Source: Ignavibacteriales bacterium
Lineage (GTDB): Bacteria; Bacteroidota; Ignavibacteria; Ignavibacteriales; Melioribacteraceae
Assembly: GCA_020059785.1 (NCBI GenBank)
Contig: JAGVBL010000386.1
Coordinates: forward strand, 1-10,324
DNA: 10,324 bases
Direction: 5' to 3'
Positions 1 to 6,146 of the stretch are shown in pieces. The notes under the pieces were generated by a model. That model made no database searches. It worked only from the letters and a program-made list of their open reading frames with translations, and had not been told where the DNA came from. The position numbers and the translations under genes are program-made. The first letter of the stretch is position 1. Each line of letters starts with the position of its first letter.

Positions 1-99
1 ACAGAGTGATGTAAACTCAGGCGCTGTATGAATGATTGTGTAATCCCTCTCCGGATTAGGATTAGGAAAGGTTACGAGGAGTTTTGTTTTGTCGGTCAT
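1..99 (-). CDS. queF: QueF, NADPH-dependent preQ0 reductase (N-terminal 33 codons, cut by window edge)
   Basis: QueF reduces 7-cyano-7-deazaguanine (preQ0) to preQ1 in queuosine synthesis in the cytoplasm. Reading the minus strand from the ATG at 99 gives an unbroken frame to the window edge. It contains TFPNPNPERDY (residues 10-20) and PEFTSLC (27-33), the conserved N-terminal region of QueF. In the family the Cys of SLCPxTGQPD is the catalytic thioimide-forming residue, so codon 33, the last one visible, is the active-site Cys; the partner Asp lies outside. A Cys this close to the N-terminus fits the short single-domain type of QueF, not the longer E. coli type. The ATG overlaps the stop of the restriction endonuclease gene as ATGA (96-99), and there is no clear Shine-Dalgarno site before it, so translation may be coupled to the upstream gene. 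QueC is encoded about 1.9 kb upstream on the same strand. Confidence 0.93.
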   Translation of the reverse strand, partial: MTDKTKLLVTFPNPNPERDYTIIHTAPEFTSLC

Positions 100-845
100 A
101 GTTTATTCTTTGGTTTGATAATTGCTGAATTGAATTTAACTAATTTTTCCCAATCAATTTTACCAGTCATACAAAACTCTTTGGAAAAATCAAAAGTAAA
201 ACTATTTATTAAACGTGAGTATTCTTCAATAAATTCTTCATTTTTTTCTTTAGCTTTATGGCCCAATGGTTCTATAATTTCGATATATAAATTCTTATTT
301 CCCGAAATAAATTCCCAAAATCGCTCACCACACAATTTTATAAATTCTTCTTTTTCAGGTTTATTATCTCTTCCATAGCAACAACCATTCACTGCTACGA
401 TGTGTTTAATTTCAGAGTTCGTTTTTAATATTCTTTTTGCTTTTCTAAAATTTTCTTTCATTTTATTTTGTTGACTACTATTTCCCCAATTTGGACCAGA
501 TTTTATGGTTACTATGTACTTTATGTTGTCTTTCTCAAATTCTAAATCAATACCTTCAGCAGCTGATTTCTTACCTTCGTATACTCTTTCACAAATAAAG
601 ATTGCTAATCCCTCTACGAAATCACCAAAAATTGTTTCTTCCTGAGATGACAAATATGCATCCAATAGATTTTTTATTAAATCTTGTGCGGTTAATACAT
701 TCTTTGCTTTGAAAAGATATGGGTTTTTTCTTAACAGGACATCCGAAAACTTAAGTTGTTTTAATCTTTCTAATCGTTTTTTATGAAAAGAACCAATATT
801 TCCTTCAACGTATTTTTTTACGTATTCTAGTTTCAGTTTTGCCAT
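96..845 (-). CDS. Type II restriction endonuclease, PmeII-like
   Basis: This is a probable DNA-cleaving partner of the adjacent methyltransferase. From the ATG at 845 the protein has 249 residues. A PD-(D/E)xK-like core is visible: Glu78 in FGDFVEGLA, Asp100 in EGIDLEF, and Thr-Ile-Lys at 113-115, followed by SGPNWGNSSQ (116-125). That last block I associate with endonucleases annotated as PmeII family; the family name is from memory, while the nuclease fold is inferred from motif spacing. The N-terminus is Lys/Leu-rich and helical. An in-frame TTG at 869 would add eight residues, but ATG 845 has AAGG six bases upstream and gives a more natural protein. The gene starts 41 bases inside the methyltransferase gene and its stop overlaps the queF start. 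Three sampled rows (121-300) are only about 24% G+C, far below queC. The recognition sequence cannot be read from this. Confidence 0.8.
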   Translation of the reverse strand: MAKLKLEYVKKYVEGNIGSFHKKRLERLKQLKFSDVLLRKNPYLFKAKNVLTAQDLIKNLLDAYLSSQEETIFGDFVEGLAIFICERVYEGKKSAAEGIDLEFEKDNIKYIVTIKSGPNWGNSSQQNKMKENFRKAKRILKTNSEIKHIVAVNGCCYGRDNKPEKEEFIKLCGERFWEFISGNKNLYIEIIEPLGHKAKEKNEEFIEEYSRLINSFTFDFSKEFCMTGKIDWEKLVKFNSAIIKPKNKL

Positions 846-1680
846 ATTTAACCTTGGGCTCCGCGGCAAATATATTTTGACTTAGTTGGTTTTCTGCCAA
901 TTTATAATACTCTTTCACTATTTCAATTCCTAAACCAATTCTTCCCATTTTGTTTGCAACATTCACTGTTGTTCCTGAGCCCATAAAAGGATCAAGGACA
1001 ACATCACCTTCTTTTGTAAAAAGCTTTATAAACCATTCAGGTAGCTCATCAGGGAATGCGGCACTGTGTTCTTTGTTATTGCATTCAGTAGCAAGATGTA
1101 AAACGTTTGTGGGGTACACATAATCTCTATTTAGCCAATTAGAGACGTTTTTCCCAAAGTTGCTGCCGCTTTTTGAATCATCACGATTTTTATCCGTCTC
1201 ACTTAATTTTCTCAACCGGGATTTTGCCCAATCACCAATTGGGACCATCACTTCCTCTTGATACATATTAAAATGTTTAGCTTTGTTAAATTGTAAAAGT
1301 CTTTCCCAAGAATCACGAAAACGATTCGGCCATTTTCCGGGATAAGAATTTTTTTTATGCCAAATAAATTCCTCAGTCCAAAGCCATCCCTGTTCACGCA
1401 TCTTTTTTATTAGATCTATTACATATGTATGTCTCTCGCCACCCACAACTTTCTCTTTAATGTTTAGAACAAATGTCCCCGTGGGTTTAAGGACACGAAA
1501 TAATTCTTTGGAGAATGGTAGAAACCATTCAACATATTTATCTGGGTGAATTCCGCCATATGTGCTTTTACGACTATCTGAATAAGGTGGTGAAGTGAAA
1601 ATTAAATCAATCGCACTTGGTTCAAAATTCTTTAGAATTTCTTTAGAATCACCAAGAAATATTTTTGTTTTCTTATACAT
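805..1680 (-). CDS. Site-specific DNA methyltransferase, beta class (probably N4-cytosine)
   Basis: This 291-residue enzyme would transfer a methyl group from S-adenosylmethionine to an exocyclic amino group in DNA, protecting host sites from the endonuclease encoded next to it. The catalytic motif IV, TSPPY, is at residues 29-33, and the AdoMet-binding motif DPFMGSGTT is at 230-238. The order catalytic motif, target-recognition region, AdoMet motif defines the beta class. Ser before PPY is usual for N4-cytosine enzymes, whereas Asp or Asn is usual for N6-adenine, so m4C is favoured but not proven. The central part, roughly 60-215, should hold target recognition. The ATG at 1680 is preceded by AAAGGGG at good spacing. 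The gene starts 12 bases after the small upstream gene, and its Lys/Arg-rich C-terminus overlaps the endonuclease start by 41 bases, so the three form one transcription unit. Confidence 0.93.
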   Translation of the reverse strand: MYKKTKIFLGDSKEILKNFEPSAIDLIFTSPPYSDSRKSTYGGIHPDKYVEWFLPFSKELFRVLKPTGTFVLNIKEKVVGGERHTYVIDLIKKMREQGWLWTEEFIWHKKNSYPGKWPNRFRDSWERLLQFNKAKHFNMYQEEVMVPIGDWAKSRLRKLSETDKNRDDSKSGSNFGKNVSNWLNRDYVYPTNVLHLATECNNKEHSAAFPDELPEWFIKLFTKEGDVVLDPFMGSGTTVNVANKMGRIGLGIEIVKEYYKLAENQLSQNIFAAEPKVKYGKTETRIRKKIR

Positions 1681-1692
1681 TAACCCCTTTCG

Positions 1693-1917
1693 TCAATCCT
1701 TTTTATCTTTATCAATTTCTGCAACAGTTTCAATTGCAACATTTACGACAACAAACCAATTGAAAAACCCCCATTCAATTCCTTTTTTAACGACATTCAT
1801 TTCTTGAAAGGTAAGTTCCCTTCCTATTTTCTCTTTAGCTAATGTTTGAACATCCAATACATTTATGGCATAAATTAATTCATCATTTTTTAACATTGGT
1901 GTTACATATTGACTCAT
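1693..1917 (-). CDS. Small protein of unknown function, first gene of the restriction-modification unit
   Basis: I do not recognise this 74-residue protein. It is predicted to be mostly helical and acidic-to-neutral: a middle block around residues 27-46 with KEKIGRELTFQEMNVVKKGI, then an aromatic and hydrophobic stretch (GFFNWFVVVNVAIETV) and a charged tail ending KDKKD. No convincing helix-turn-helix, zinc site or signal peptide is visible, and the hydrophobic stretch is short and interrupted by Asn residues, so a membrane segment is doubtful. The ATG at 1917 is preceded by GAGGAG at four bases, one of the better ribosome binding sites here, which supports a real gene. It lies 12 bases upstream of the methyltransferase start, so it is very likely co-transcribed. 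Small leading genes in such units are often controller proteins, but without a visible DNA-binding motif that role is only a possibility. Confidence 0.75.
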   Translation of the reverse strand: MSQYVTPMLKNDELIYAINVLDVQTLAKEKIGRELTFQEMNVVKKGIEWGFFNWFVVVNVAIETVAEIDKDKKD

Positions 1918-1947
1918 ATTCTCCTCAATAAATAAATTTAGAAAAAT

Positions 1948-1982
1948 TCACTCTGCATTCTACACTCTTAATTCTTCACTCA
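1948..1982 (-). repeat. Degenerate heptad tandem repeat over the queC stop codon
   Basis: Read on the minus strand from 1982, five consecutive 7-base units follow without slippage: TGAGTGA, AGAATTA, AGAGTGT, AGAATGC, AGAGTGA. The approximate consensus is AGARTGN. The first unit begins with the TGA stop of queC, so the tract starts exactly at the gene end and runs into the gap before the 74-residue gene. A related purine-rich heptad tract that also contains a TGAGTGA unit lies in the ccoS tail near 8750. Confidence 0.7.
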
Positions 1983-2669
1983 ATCGTATTTGGGTTTTGT
2001 TTTATAAGGAATCGGATCATCAACACCCGCTTGCTGGAATCCACGCAGACGGAAAGCACAGCTATCGCATACTCCGCATGCTTCATCTTCACTCTGATAA
2101 CACGACCAAGTTAAATGAAGCGGCGCTTTCAATTCGGCTCCCTTTCTAACAATATCAGCTTTCGAAAAATTTATAATTGGTGTAACAATTTTAATTTTAG
2201 TTTCAGGCTTGGTTCCAAGGTCAACCATTTTTTCGAATGCTTCATAAAATTGCGGACGGCAATCGGGGTAACCTGAAGCGTCTTCATAAACAGCACCGAT
2301 AAAAATTGCTTCTGCTCCTATCACTTCTGCCCAGCTTACGCACGCACTTAATATGTTAGCATTACGGAACGGAACATAGGATGTCGGCACTTCCTTATTA
2401 GCTAAATCAGCTTTAGTAACCTCAATTGCTTTATCCGTTAATGACGAGCCGCCGATCTTTGCAAGGTGCCCCAGATCAATAACCATTTTTCTTTCCGCAT
2501 TATAAAAATCAGCAATATCATGGAAAGCTTTCAATTCACGCGTTTCGGTTCTTTGACCATAGTTTACATGAATAAATGCGAGGTTATATTTTTCACTTGC
2601 AATTGCAGCTGTAACGCAGCTATCCATTCCACCGCTTACTGCAACAACTGCTAAATTCCTCTTTTCCAT
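1980..2669 (-). CDS. queC: QueC, 7-cyano-7-deazaguanine (preQ0) synthase
   Basis: QueC converts 7-carboxy-7-deazaguanine to preQ0 with ATP and ammonia, the step before QueF in queuosine synthesis. The 229-residue protein has the PP-loop ATP-binding motif SGGMDS at residues 12-17, then HVNYGQRTETRE, VPFRNAN, and a GAVYEDASGYPDCRP block typical of QueC. The four zinc-binding cysteines, C190, C198, C201 and C204, are all present in SCYQSEDEACGVCDSC. Length is normal for the family. I chose the ATG at 2669. An in-frame TTG at 2693 would add eight residues with no ribosome binding site and no match to the usual N-terminus. The gene lies 75 bases downstream of the MFS gene on the same strand. queD and queE are not in the window; queF is, but behind the restriction-modification genes. 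Sampled rows are about 47% G+C. Confidence 0.97.
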   Translation of the reverse strand: MEKRNLAVVAVSGGMDSCVTAAIASEKYNLAFIHVNYGQRTETRELKAFHDIADFYNAERKMVIDLGHLAKIGGSSLTDKAIEVTKADLANKEVPTSYVPFRNANILSACVSWAEVIGAEAIFIGAVYEDASGYPDCRPQFYEAFEKMVDLGTKPETKIKIVTPIINFSKADIVRKGAELKAPLHLTWSCYQSEDEACGVCDSCAFRLRGFQQAGVDDPIPYKTKPKYD

Positions 2670-2744
2670 AAAACCATTGTAAATTACAGCCAAAAATAGT
2701 AAAACGAATCTACTCTTGAAATAAAAAGAATGATTAATAAACGA

Positions 2745-3920
2745 TTACCGTATAAGCCGATTTTTCTTGAGGAAAATAAGAGTAAATCCGAGCAATAAAC
2801 TAACAATTGAAGATAACAAAAACGGAACCTGGTAACCGAAACTATCCCATAAAATTCCGGCAAATAAAGAGCCGAACAAAACACCAATACTGCTTAGAGT
2901 AGTTACCAGACCTATTGCGGTTCCACGTAAATGGGAAGGAATAATATCCGATATCCAAGCTTTAGAAATGCCTTCAGTTGATGCAGCGTAAATTCCATAA
3001 ATACAGAATAGGATTATATTTATTAAGAAACTTCCGCTTAATCCGAACCCAAGATAGACTGCGGAGAAAATGAATAATCCAATTATAAAAATTTTCGATT
3101 TGCCTAATTGATCCGAAATTAATCCGATTGGATATGACGAAGTTGCATAAACAATATTATATAAAATGTAACCGATTAATGCCGAGGTGTCCGAACCGGA
3201 GATATTCTGAGTTTTCAAGATCAGAAAAACATCACTGCTGTTAACAAGTGAAAACAAAGTAAGAATAGTTAATAATAATTTGAATTCCGTTGTAGCTTCA
3301 ATCCAAAAAAGTTTTATACTTACTTTATTTTTTAACTGCGGGTTAAAATTTTCTTTCTCTTTAACCATAAAGGCAAAAATGACTGCTAAAAGAGAAGGAA
3401 CAACCGCAACAAAATAAATTAGAATATAATTACCGGTAAAAAAATTGAGAATTATTAATGCAGTTATTGGTCCTAGTACAGCACCCCAAGTATCCATACC
3501 GCGATGAAATCCAAAAATTGCTCCGGTATTATTATCGGATGCCGCAGCAAGGAGAGAATCGCGCGGAGCGGTTCTAATCCCTTTTCCAATTCTGTCAATT
3601 ATACGCGAAGAAATTACGGTAGAAATTAATGGAAAAAATCCCGGTAACGGTTTAGCAATTGCCGATAGCGTATAACCAGTTTTTACAAAAACCGATCGCC
3701 TTTGAATCTTATCCGATAAAAATCCAAAATACCCTTTCAATAATCCGGCGGTTACTTCTGCAATACCTTCTATCAAACCAATCAGCGCCATCGATGCACC
3801 CAATGTTGCAGAAAGGAAAAGAGGTGTAATTGGATAAAGCATTTCGCTGGCAAAATCCGTAAATAGACTTACAAAACCTAAAATCCAAACCGATTTGGGA
3901 ATTCTTCTTTTCTTATTCAT
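2745..3920 (-). CDS. Major facilitator superfamily transporter
   Basis: This is an integral inner-membrane transporter of 391 residues with about twelve hydrophobic segments, the normal MFS length. The MFS motif A loop between segments 2 and 3 is seen as GFLSDKIQRR (66-75), with a weaker counterpart GLISDQLGKSK in the second half. The N-terminus has SLFTDFASEMLYP (18-30) and the fourth/fifth segment region has RIGKGIRTAPRD (110-121) and FHRGMDTWGAVLGP. These features mark a subfamily common in bacteria and usually annotated only as MFS transporter. The substrate cannot be told from sequence; drug efflux is one option. Nothing links it firmly to the downstream queC, although both are on the same strand 75 bases apart. 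The ATG at 3920 has no clear Shine-Dalgarno site. The divergent yciO gene starts 165 bases away. Confidence 0.9.
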   Translation of the reverse strand: MNKKRRIPKSVWILGFVSLFTDFASEMLYPITPLFLSATLGASMALIGLIEGIAEVTAGLLKGYFGFLSDKIQRRSVFVKTGYTLSAIAKPLPGFFPLISTVISSRIIDRIGKGIRTAPRDSLLAAASDNNTGAIFGFHRGMDTWGAVLGPITALIILNFFTGNYILIYFVAVVPSLLAVIFAFMVKEKENFNPQLKNKVSIKLFWIEATTEFKLLLTILTLFSLVNSSDVFLILKTQNISGSDTSALIGYILYNIVYATSSYPIGLISDQLGKSKIFIIGLFIFSAVYLGFGLSGSFLINIILFCIYGIYAASTEGISKAWISDIIPSHLRGTAIGLVTTLSSIGVLFGSLFAGILWDSFGYQVPFLLSSIVSLLLGFTLIFLKKNRLIR

Positions 3921-3964
3921 TTAGTCAAAAAGAAATTTAGACAGTGCAATTTAACAGATTTCTA

Positions 3965-3992
3965 TTGACAATTTGAATACAAGTTCTAACAT
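3965..3992 (+). promoter_or_regulatory. Candidate sigma70-like promoter for yciO
   Basis: A perfect -35 box TTGACA (3965-3970) is followed after 16 bases by TAACAT (3987-3992), a four-of-six match to the -10 box. It lies about 95 bases upstream of the yciO start in the divergent region shared with the MFS gene. If the host uses the Bacteroidota-type promoter instead, this match would be chance. Confidence 0.35.
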
Positions 3993-4075
3993 TAGTAGTG
4001 AACATTTCAATAATTGGCAAATCGTCTTACAATAGTAGCTAAGACCGACTAAATAAAATAGTTGGATTCTAAGAA

Positions 4076-4080
4076 GGAGG
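4076..4080 (+). promoter_or_regulatory. Shine-Dalgarno site that fixes the yciO start
   Basis: GGAGG, within AAGGAGG, sits five bases before the ATG at 4086. It lies inside the longer frame that would begin at the TTG at 4062, so it argues for the ATG as the true start. Confidence 0.8.
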
Positions 4081-4085
4081 AGAAT

Positions 4086-4703
4086 ATGGAATTTTTTGAA
4101 CTTCATCCCATTACACCGCAATTAAGATATATTAATATGGCTGTAGAAGTATTAAAAAACGGTGGGGTGATTATTTATCCTACAGATACGGTTTATGGAA
4201 TTGGGTGTGATATTTTTAATAAGGAAGCTCTCGACCGTGTATATCAAATAAAACATGAAGCCGGGACCAAACTGTTCAGTTTTATTTGCCCCGATCTTAA
4301 AGATATTTCGAAGTATGCAAAAGTATCGGATTATGCTTATAGGACAATGAAAAAATTATTACCGGGTCCTTACACTTTTGTTTTACCCGCAGCTAAGGAA
4401 GTACCTAAAAAATTATGGAGTAAAAGAAAAACAGTCGGCATTAGAATTCCTGATCATAAAATAGCATTATTACTTGCTAAAGAGTTAGGTAACCCGATTG
4501 TCAGCACGTCAGTAACAAAAAGAAAAGGTGAATTGTTATTTAACCCTGATGAAATAAAAGCAATTTTTAATTCTCAAGTAGATTTGATGTTATCAAGCGG
4601 TCCATTAGAAGGAAAGCCGTCCAGCATAGTTGATTTAAGTAAAGAGACTCCTGAAATATTACGCGAAGGCGCCGGTGATGTTAGAATGTTTTTGAATTTA
4701 TGA
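4086..4703 (+). CDS. yciO: YciO-like protein of the YrdC/Sua5 superfamily
   Basis: The superfamily binds ATP, threonine and bicarbonate to make threonylcarbamoyl-AMP for the tRNA t6A modification, but YciO forms a separate branch whose role is less settled. The 205-residue protein matches E. coli YciO (206 residues as I remember it) along its whole length: FFELHPITPQ near the start, PTDTVYGIGCD (32-42), FSFICPDL (64-71), PGPYTF (93-98), KRKTVGIRIP (113-122), and a C-terminus ending REGAGDVRMFL. It has STSV (140-143) followed by Thr, where the YrdC/TsaC enzymes usually have STSAN, which also favours YciO over a true TsaC. There is no Sua5 C-terminal domain. The gene stands alone on the plus strand, divergent from the MFS gene and convergent with the 79-residue gene. 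I saw no convincing terminator in the 109 bases after its stop. Confidence 0.9.
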   Translation: MEFFELHPITPQLRYINMAVEVLKNGGVIIYPTDTVYGIGCDIFNKEALDRVYQIKHEAGTKLFSFICPDLKDISKYAKVSDYAYRTMKKLLPGPYTFVLPAAKEVPKKLWSKRKTVGIRIPDHKIALLLAKELGNPIVSTSVTKRKGELLFNPDEIKAIFNSQVDLMLSSGPLEGKPSSIVDLSKETPEILREGAGDVRMFLNL

Positions 4704-4812
4704 AGGAAGTATTTATAAAAATATTTTTAAGGGACAAAAATTTCCCCATCATTTCCATAGTTAAGGAATGATTTTGTTCATTGAGGTAAATAATTTTTAA
4801 GCCGTTCAACTT

Positions 4813-5052
4813 TTATCCAATCCAGAGTTCAGAAGTTGATGAATAATTATTCTCGGAACTTGCTGACCTGATATTACTTTGAGTACGCATTTTTCTATGT
4901 CGTAAATCCTCAGCCGGTTCCGGTATATCCGGCACGTATGTTTTCAACATTTCTTTACTAATTGAATACGCTTTTTTACCCTTAGTTTTTTTGTTTTTAA
5001 CGGAAACCAGTTTCAATTTCGATCCTGGATTACCAGCACTATTGCCGCGCAT
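4813..5052 (-). CDS. Small basic protein of unknown function
   Basis: I do not recognise this 79-residue protein. The N-terminal third is strongly basic and Lys-rich (LKLVSVKNKKTKGKKAYSIS), the middle has a Pro-rich segment (YVPDIPEPAEDLRHRK), and the last third is Ser/Asn-rich, probably disordered, ending in ELWIG. No signal peptide, membrane segment or cysteine is present. The ATG at 5052 is preceded by a perfect AAGGAGG with five bases of spacing, which is the main reason to accept it as a real, well-translated gene. It is on the same strand as the dehydrogenase gene upstream, but 130 bases and a terminator-like hairpin separate them, so it probably has its own promoter. The basic composition would allow nucleic acid or ribosome binding, but that is a guess. 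Confidence 0.7.
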   Translation of the reverse strand: MRGNSAGNPGSKLKLVSVKNKKTKGKKAYSISKEMLKTYVPDIPEPAEDLRHRKMRTQSNIRSASSENNYSSTSELWIG

Positions 5053-5123
5053 AATAACCTCCTTATTTATGTTGATTCGATAATAGGAAGAGAATAGAAT
5101 GAAGATAAATCTGAAGCAAATAT

Positions 5124-5167
5124 AAAAAAAAGGGAACTCTCTAATAAGGGAATTAGGAATCCCTTTT
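5124..5167 (-). terminator. Rho-independent terminator-like hairpin after the dehydrogenase gene
   Basis: On the minus strand, AAAAGGGA (5167-5160) can pair over eight bases with TCCCTTTT (5135-5128), and the run of T continues to 5124. A shorter alternative stem uses the inner TCCCTT at 5151-5146 with the same first arm. The long 24-base loop of the larger form makes it less than ideal. It lies just 15 bases past the dehydrogenase stop. Confidence 0.55.
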
Positions 5168-5182
5168 AATTACAATCTATTC

Positions 5183-5956
5183 TTAAATTTCTTTATGAAC
5201 CAAAGTTGATGATGCTTGCGCAGTAGGAAATACAATCATTTGAGCAATATTAACATGTTTTGGCCTCGTTGCAACATAAACTACAGCATCAGCGATATCA
5301 TCGGGTGAAAGAGGAGTATAACCTTTATAGACGGCATCAGCTTTCTCTTCATCGCCATAGAATCTTACTTTGCTGAATCCGGTTTGAACAAGTCCCGGAT
5401 CGATAGTACTGATGCGAATATTTTTATCCATAACATCTGCCCGTAAAGATTTAGTTATTGCTGCAACTGCATGTTTGGATGCACAATAAACAGCACCGCG
5501 CGGATAAGCTTCGTGCCCGGCAATTGAACCGATATTAATTATGTGTCCCTCTTTCCGTTCAACCATTTGATGAATTATAGCATTTGTAACGTAAAGCAAA
5601 CCTTTGATATTAGTATCAATCATTTCCTCCCAGCCATCAGGGTTATCTTCATATAGTTTATTCATTCCCCTTCCCATTCCGGCATTGTTTATAAGTATAT
5701 CAATCCTCTTCCATTCATCGGGTAAAGATTTAACAGCATCATCAACTTCTTTTTTATTTCTAACATCTAATTGAAACGGATAAACATTTATTTTGTACTT
5801 CGATCTGATTTCATTTGCAATTTCATCAACCAGATTTTTTCTACGTGCGCTTATTAGAAGATCGGCACCTTCTTTTGCGAGAGCATAAACACACGATTTT
5901 CCGATTCCCGATGTAACACCGGTTATAAAAACTTTTTTCCCTTTTAATGATTCCAT
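5183..5956 (-). CDS. Short-chain dehydrogenase/reductase, YdfG-like
   Basis: This is a classical SDR of 257 residues, the usual size, acting in the cytoplasm as an NADP-dependent oxidoreductase. The Rossmann glycine motif TGVTSGIG is at 12-19, NNAG at 90-93, and the catalytic set is complete: Asn116, Ser144, Tyr157 and Lys161 (YxxxK). ARR at 37-39, after the second strand, indicates preference for NADP(H). The sequence NIGSIAGHEAYPRGAVYCASK and the TNIKGLLYVTNAI block resemble E. coli YdfG, which oxidises serine, allo-threonine and other 3-hydroxy acids and reduces malonic semialdehyde. The exact substrate here is not proven. I chose the ATG at 5956 (MESLKGKKVFITG); the in-frame TTG at 5968 adds only four residues. 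It is divergent from ccoI, with 190 bases between the two starts. Confidence 0.92.
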   Translation of the reverse strand: MESLKGKKVFITGVTSGIGKSCVYALAKEGADLLISARRKNLVDEIANEIRSKYKINVYPFQLDVRNKKEVDDAVKSLPDEWKRIDILINNAGMGRGMNKLYEDNPDGWEEMIDTNIKGLLYVTNAIIHQMVERKEGHIINIGSIAGHEAYPRGAVYCASKHAVAAITKSLRADVMDKNIRISTIDPGLVQTGFSKVRFYGDEEKADAVYKGYTPLSPDDIADAVVYVATRPKHVNIAQMIVFPTAQASSTLVHKEI

Positions 5957-6053
5957 TACTAATCCCAATTTTTGTTATGTAAAATTATGTTCAAATATGG
6001 AATTCTCAAATTTTATTTCAAAAAAAATTTTCTGGATAGCCGCGAGTCTTTAT

Positions 6054-6083
6054 TAGACAAAGTATCCGGAATTTTATATCTTG
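6054..6083 (+). promoter_or_regulatory. Weak candidate promoter for the cco operon
   Basis: TAGACA (6054-6059) and TATATC (6075-6080) are spaced 15 bases apart, and TATCTTG (6077-6083) also resembles the Bacteroidota -7 element TAnnTTTG. All matches are partial. No TTGAT-N4-ATCAA box for FNR-type oxygen control was found in 5957-6146, although cbb3 operons are often oxygen-regulated. Confidence 0.25.
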
Positions 6084-6146
6084 CAATTAGGGTTGTCACT
6101 CAATCCAGTAAAAAAATAATCTCGCCAACAAATCATTAAAATTTAT

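Noticed and set aside
28..378. Plus-strand open frame of 116 codons
   Set aside because: It lies opposite the endonuclease and queF genes, has a Phe/Ser/Asn-rich low-complexity translation and no family features. The minus-strand genes explain the region.
1595..1807. Plus-strand 70-codon frame
   Set aside because: It is antisense to the methyltransferase and small leading gene, both of which have ribosome binding sites.
2466..2887. Short frames opposite queC (2466-2654, plus) and in another frame of the MFS gene (2684-2887, minus)
   Set aside because: Both overlap clearly identified genes and their translations show no recognisable features.
4062..4085. TTG start for yciO giving eight extra residues
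   Set aside because: The extra codons overlap the strong AAGGAGG site that serves the ATG at 4086, and the E. coli YciO N-terminus aligns with that ATG.
4704..4812. Possible terminators between the convergent yciO and 79-residue genes
   Set aside because: AAAAATATTTTT (4717-4728) has no G-C pairs, the GGGA/TCCC pair near 4731-4746 is only four bases, and CATTTCC/GGAATG (4750-4770) needs a bulge. None is convincing.
5957..6146. FNR/Crp-type operator upstream of ccoI
   Set aside because: I looked for TTGAT-N4-ATCAA and near variants. TTGTCACTCAA near 6093 has the wrong half-sites and length.
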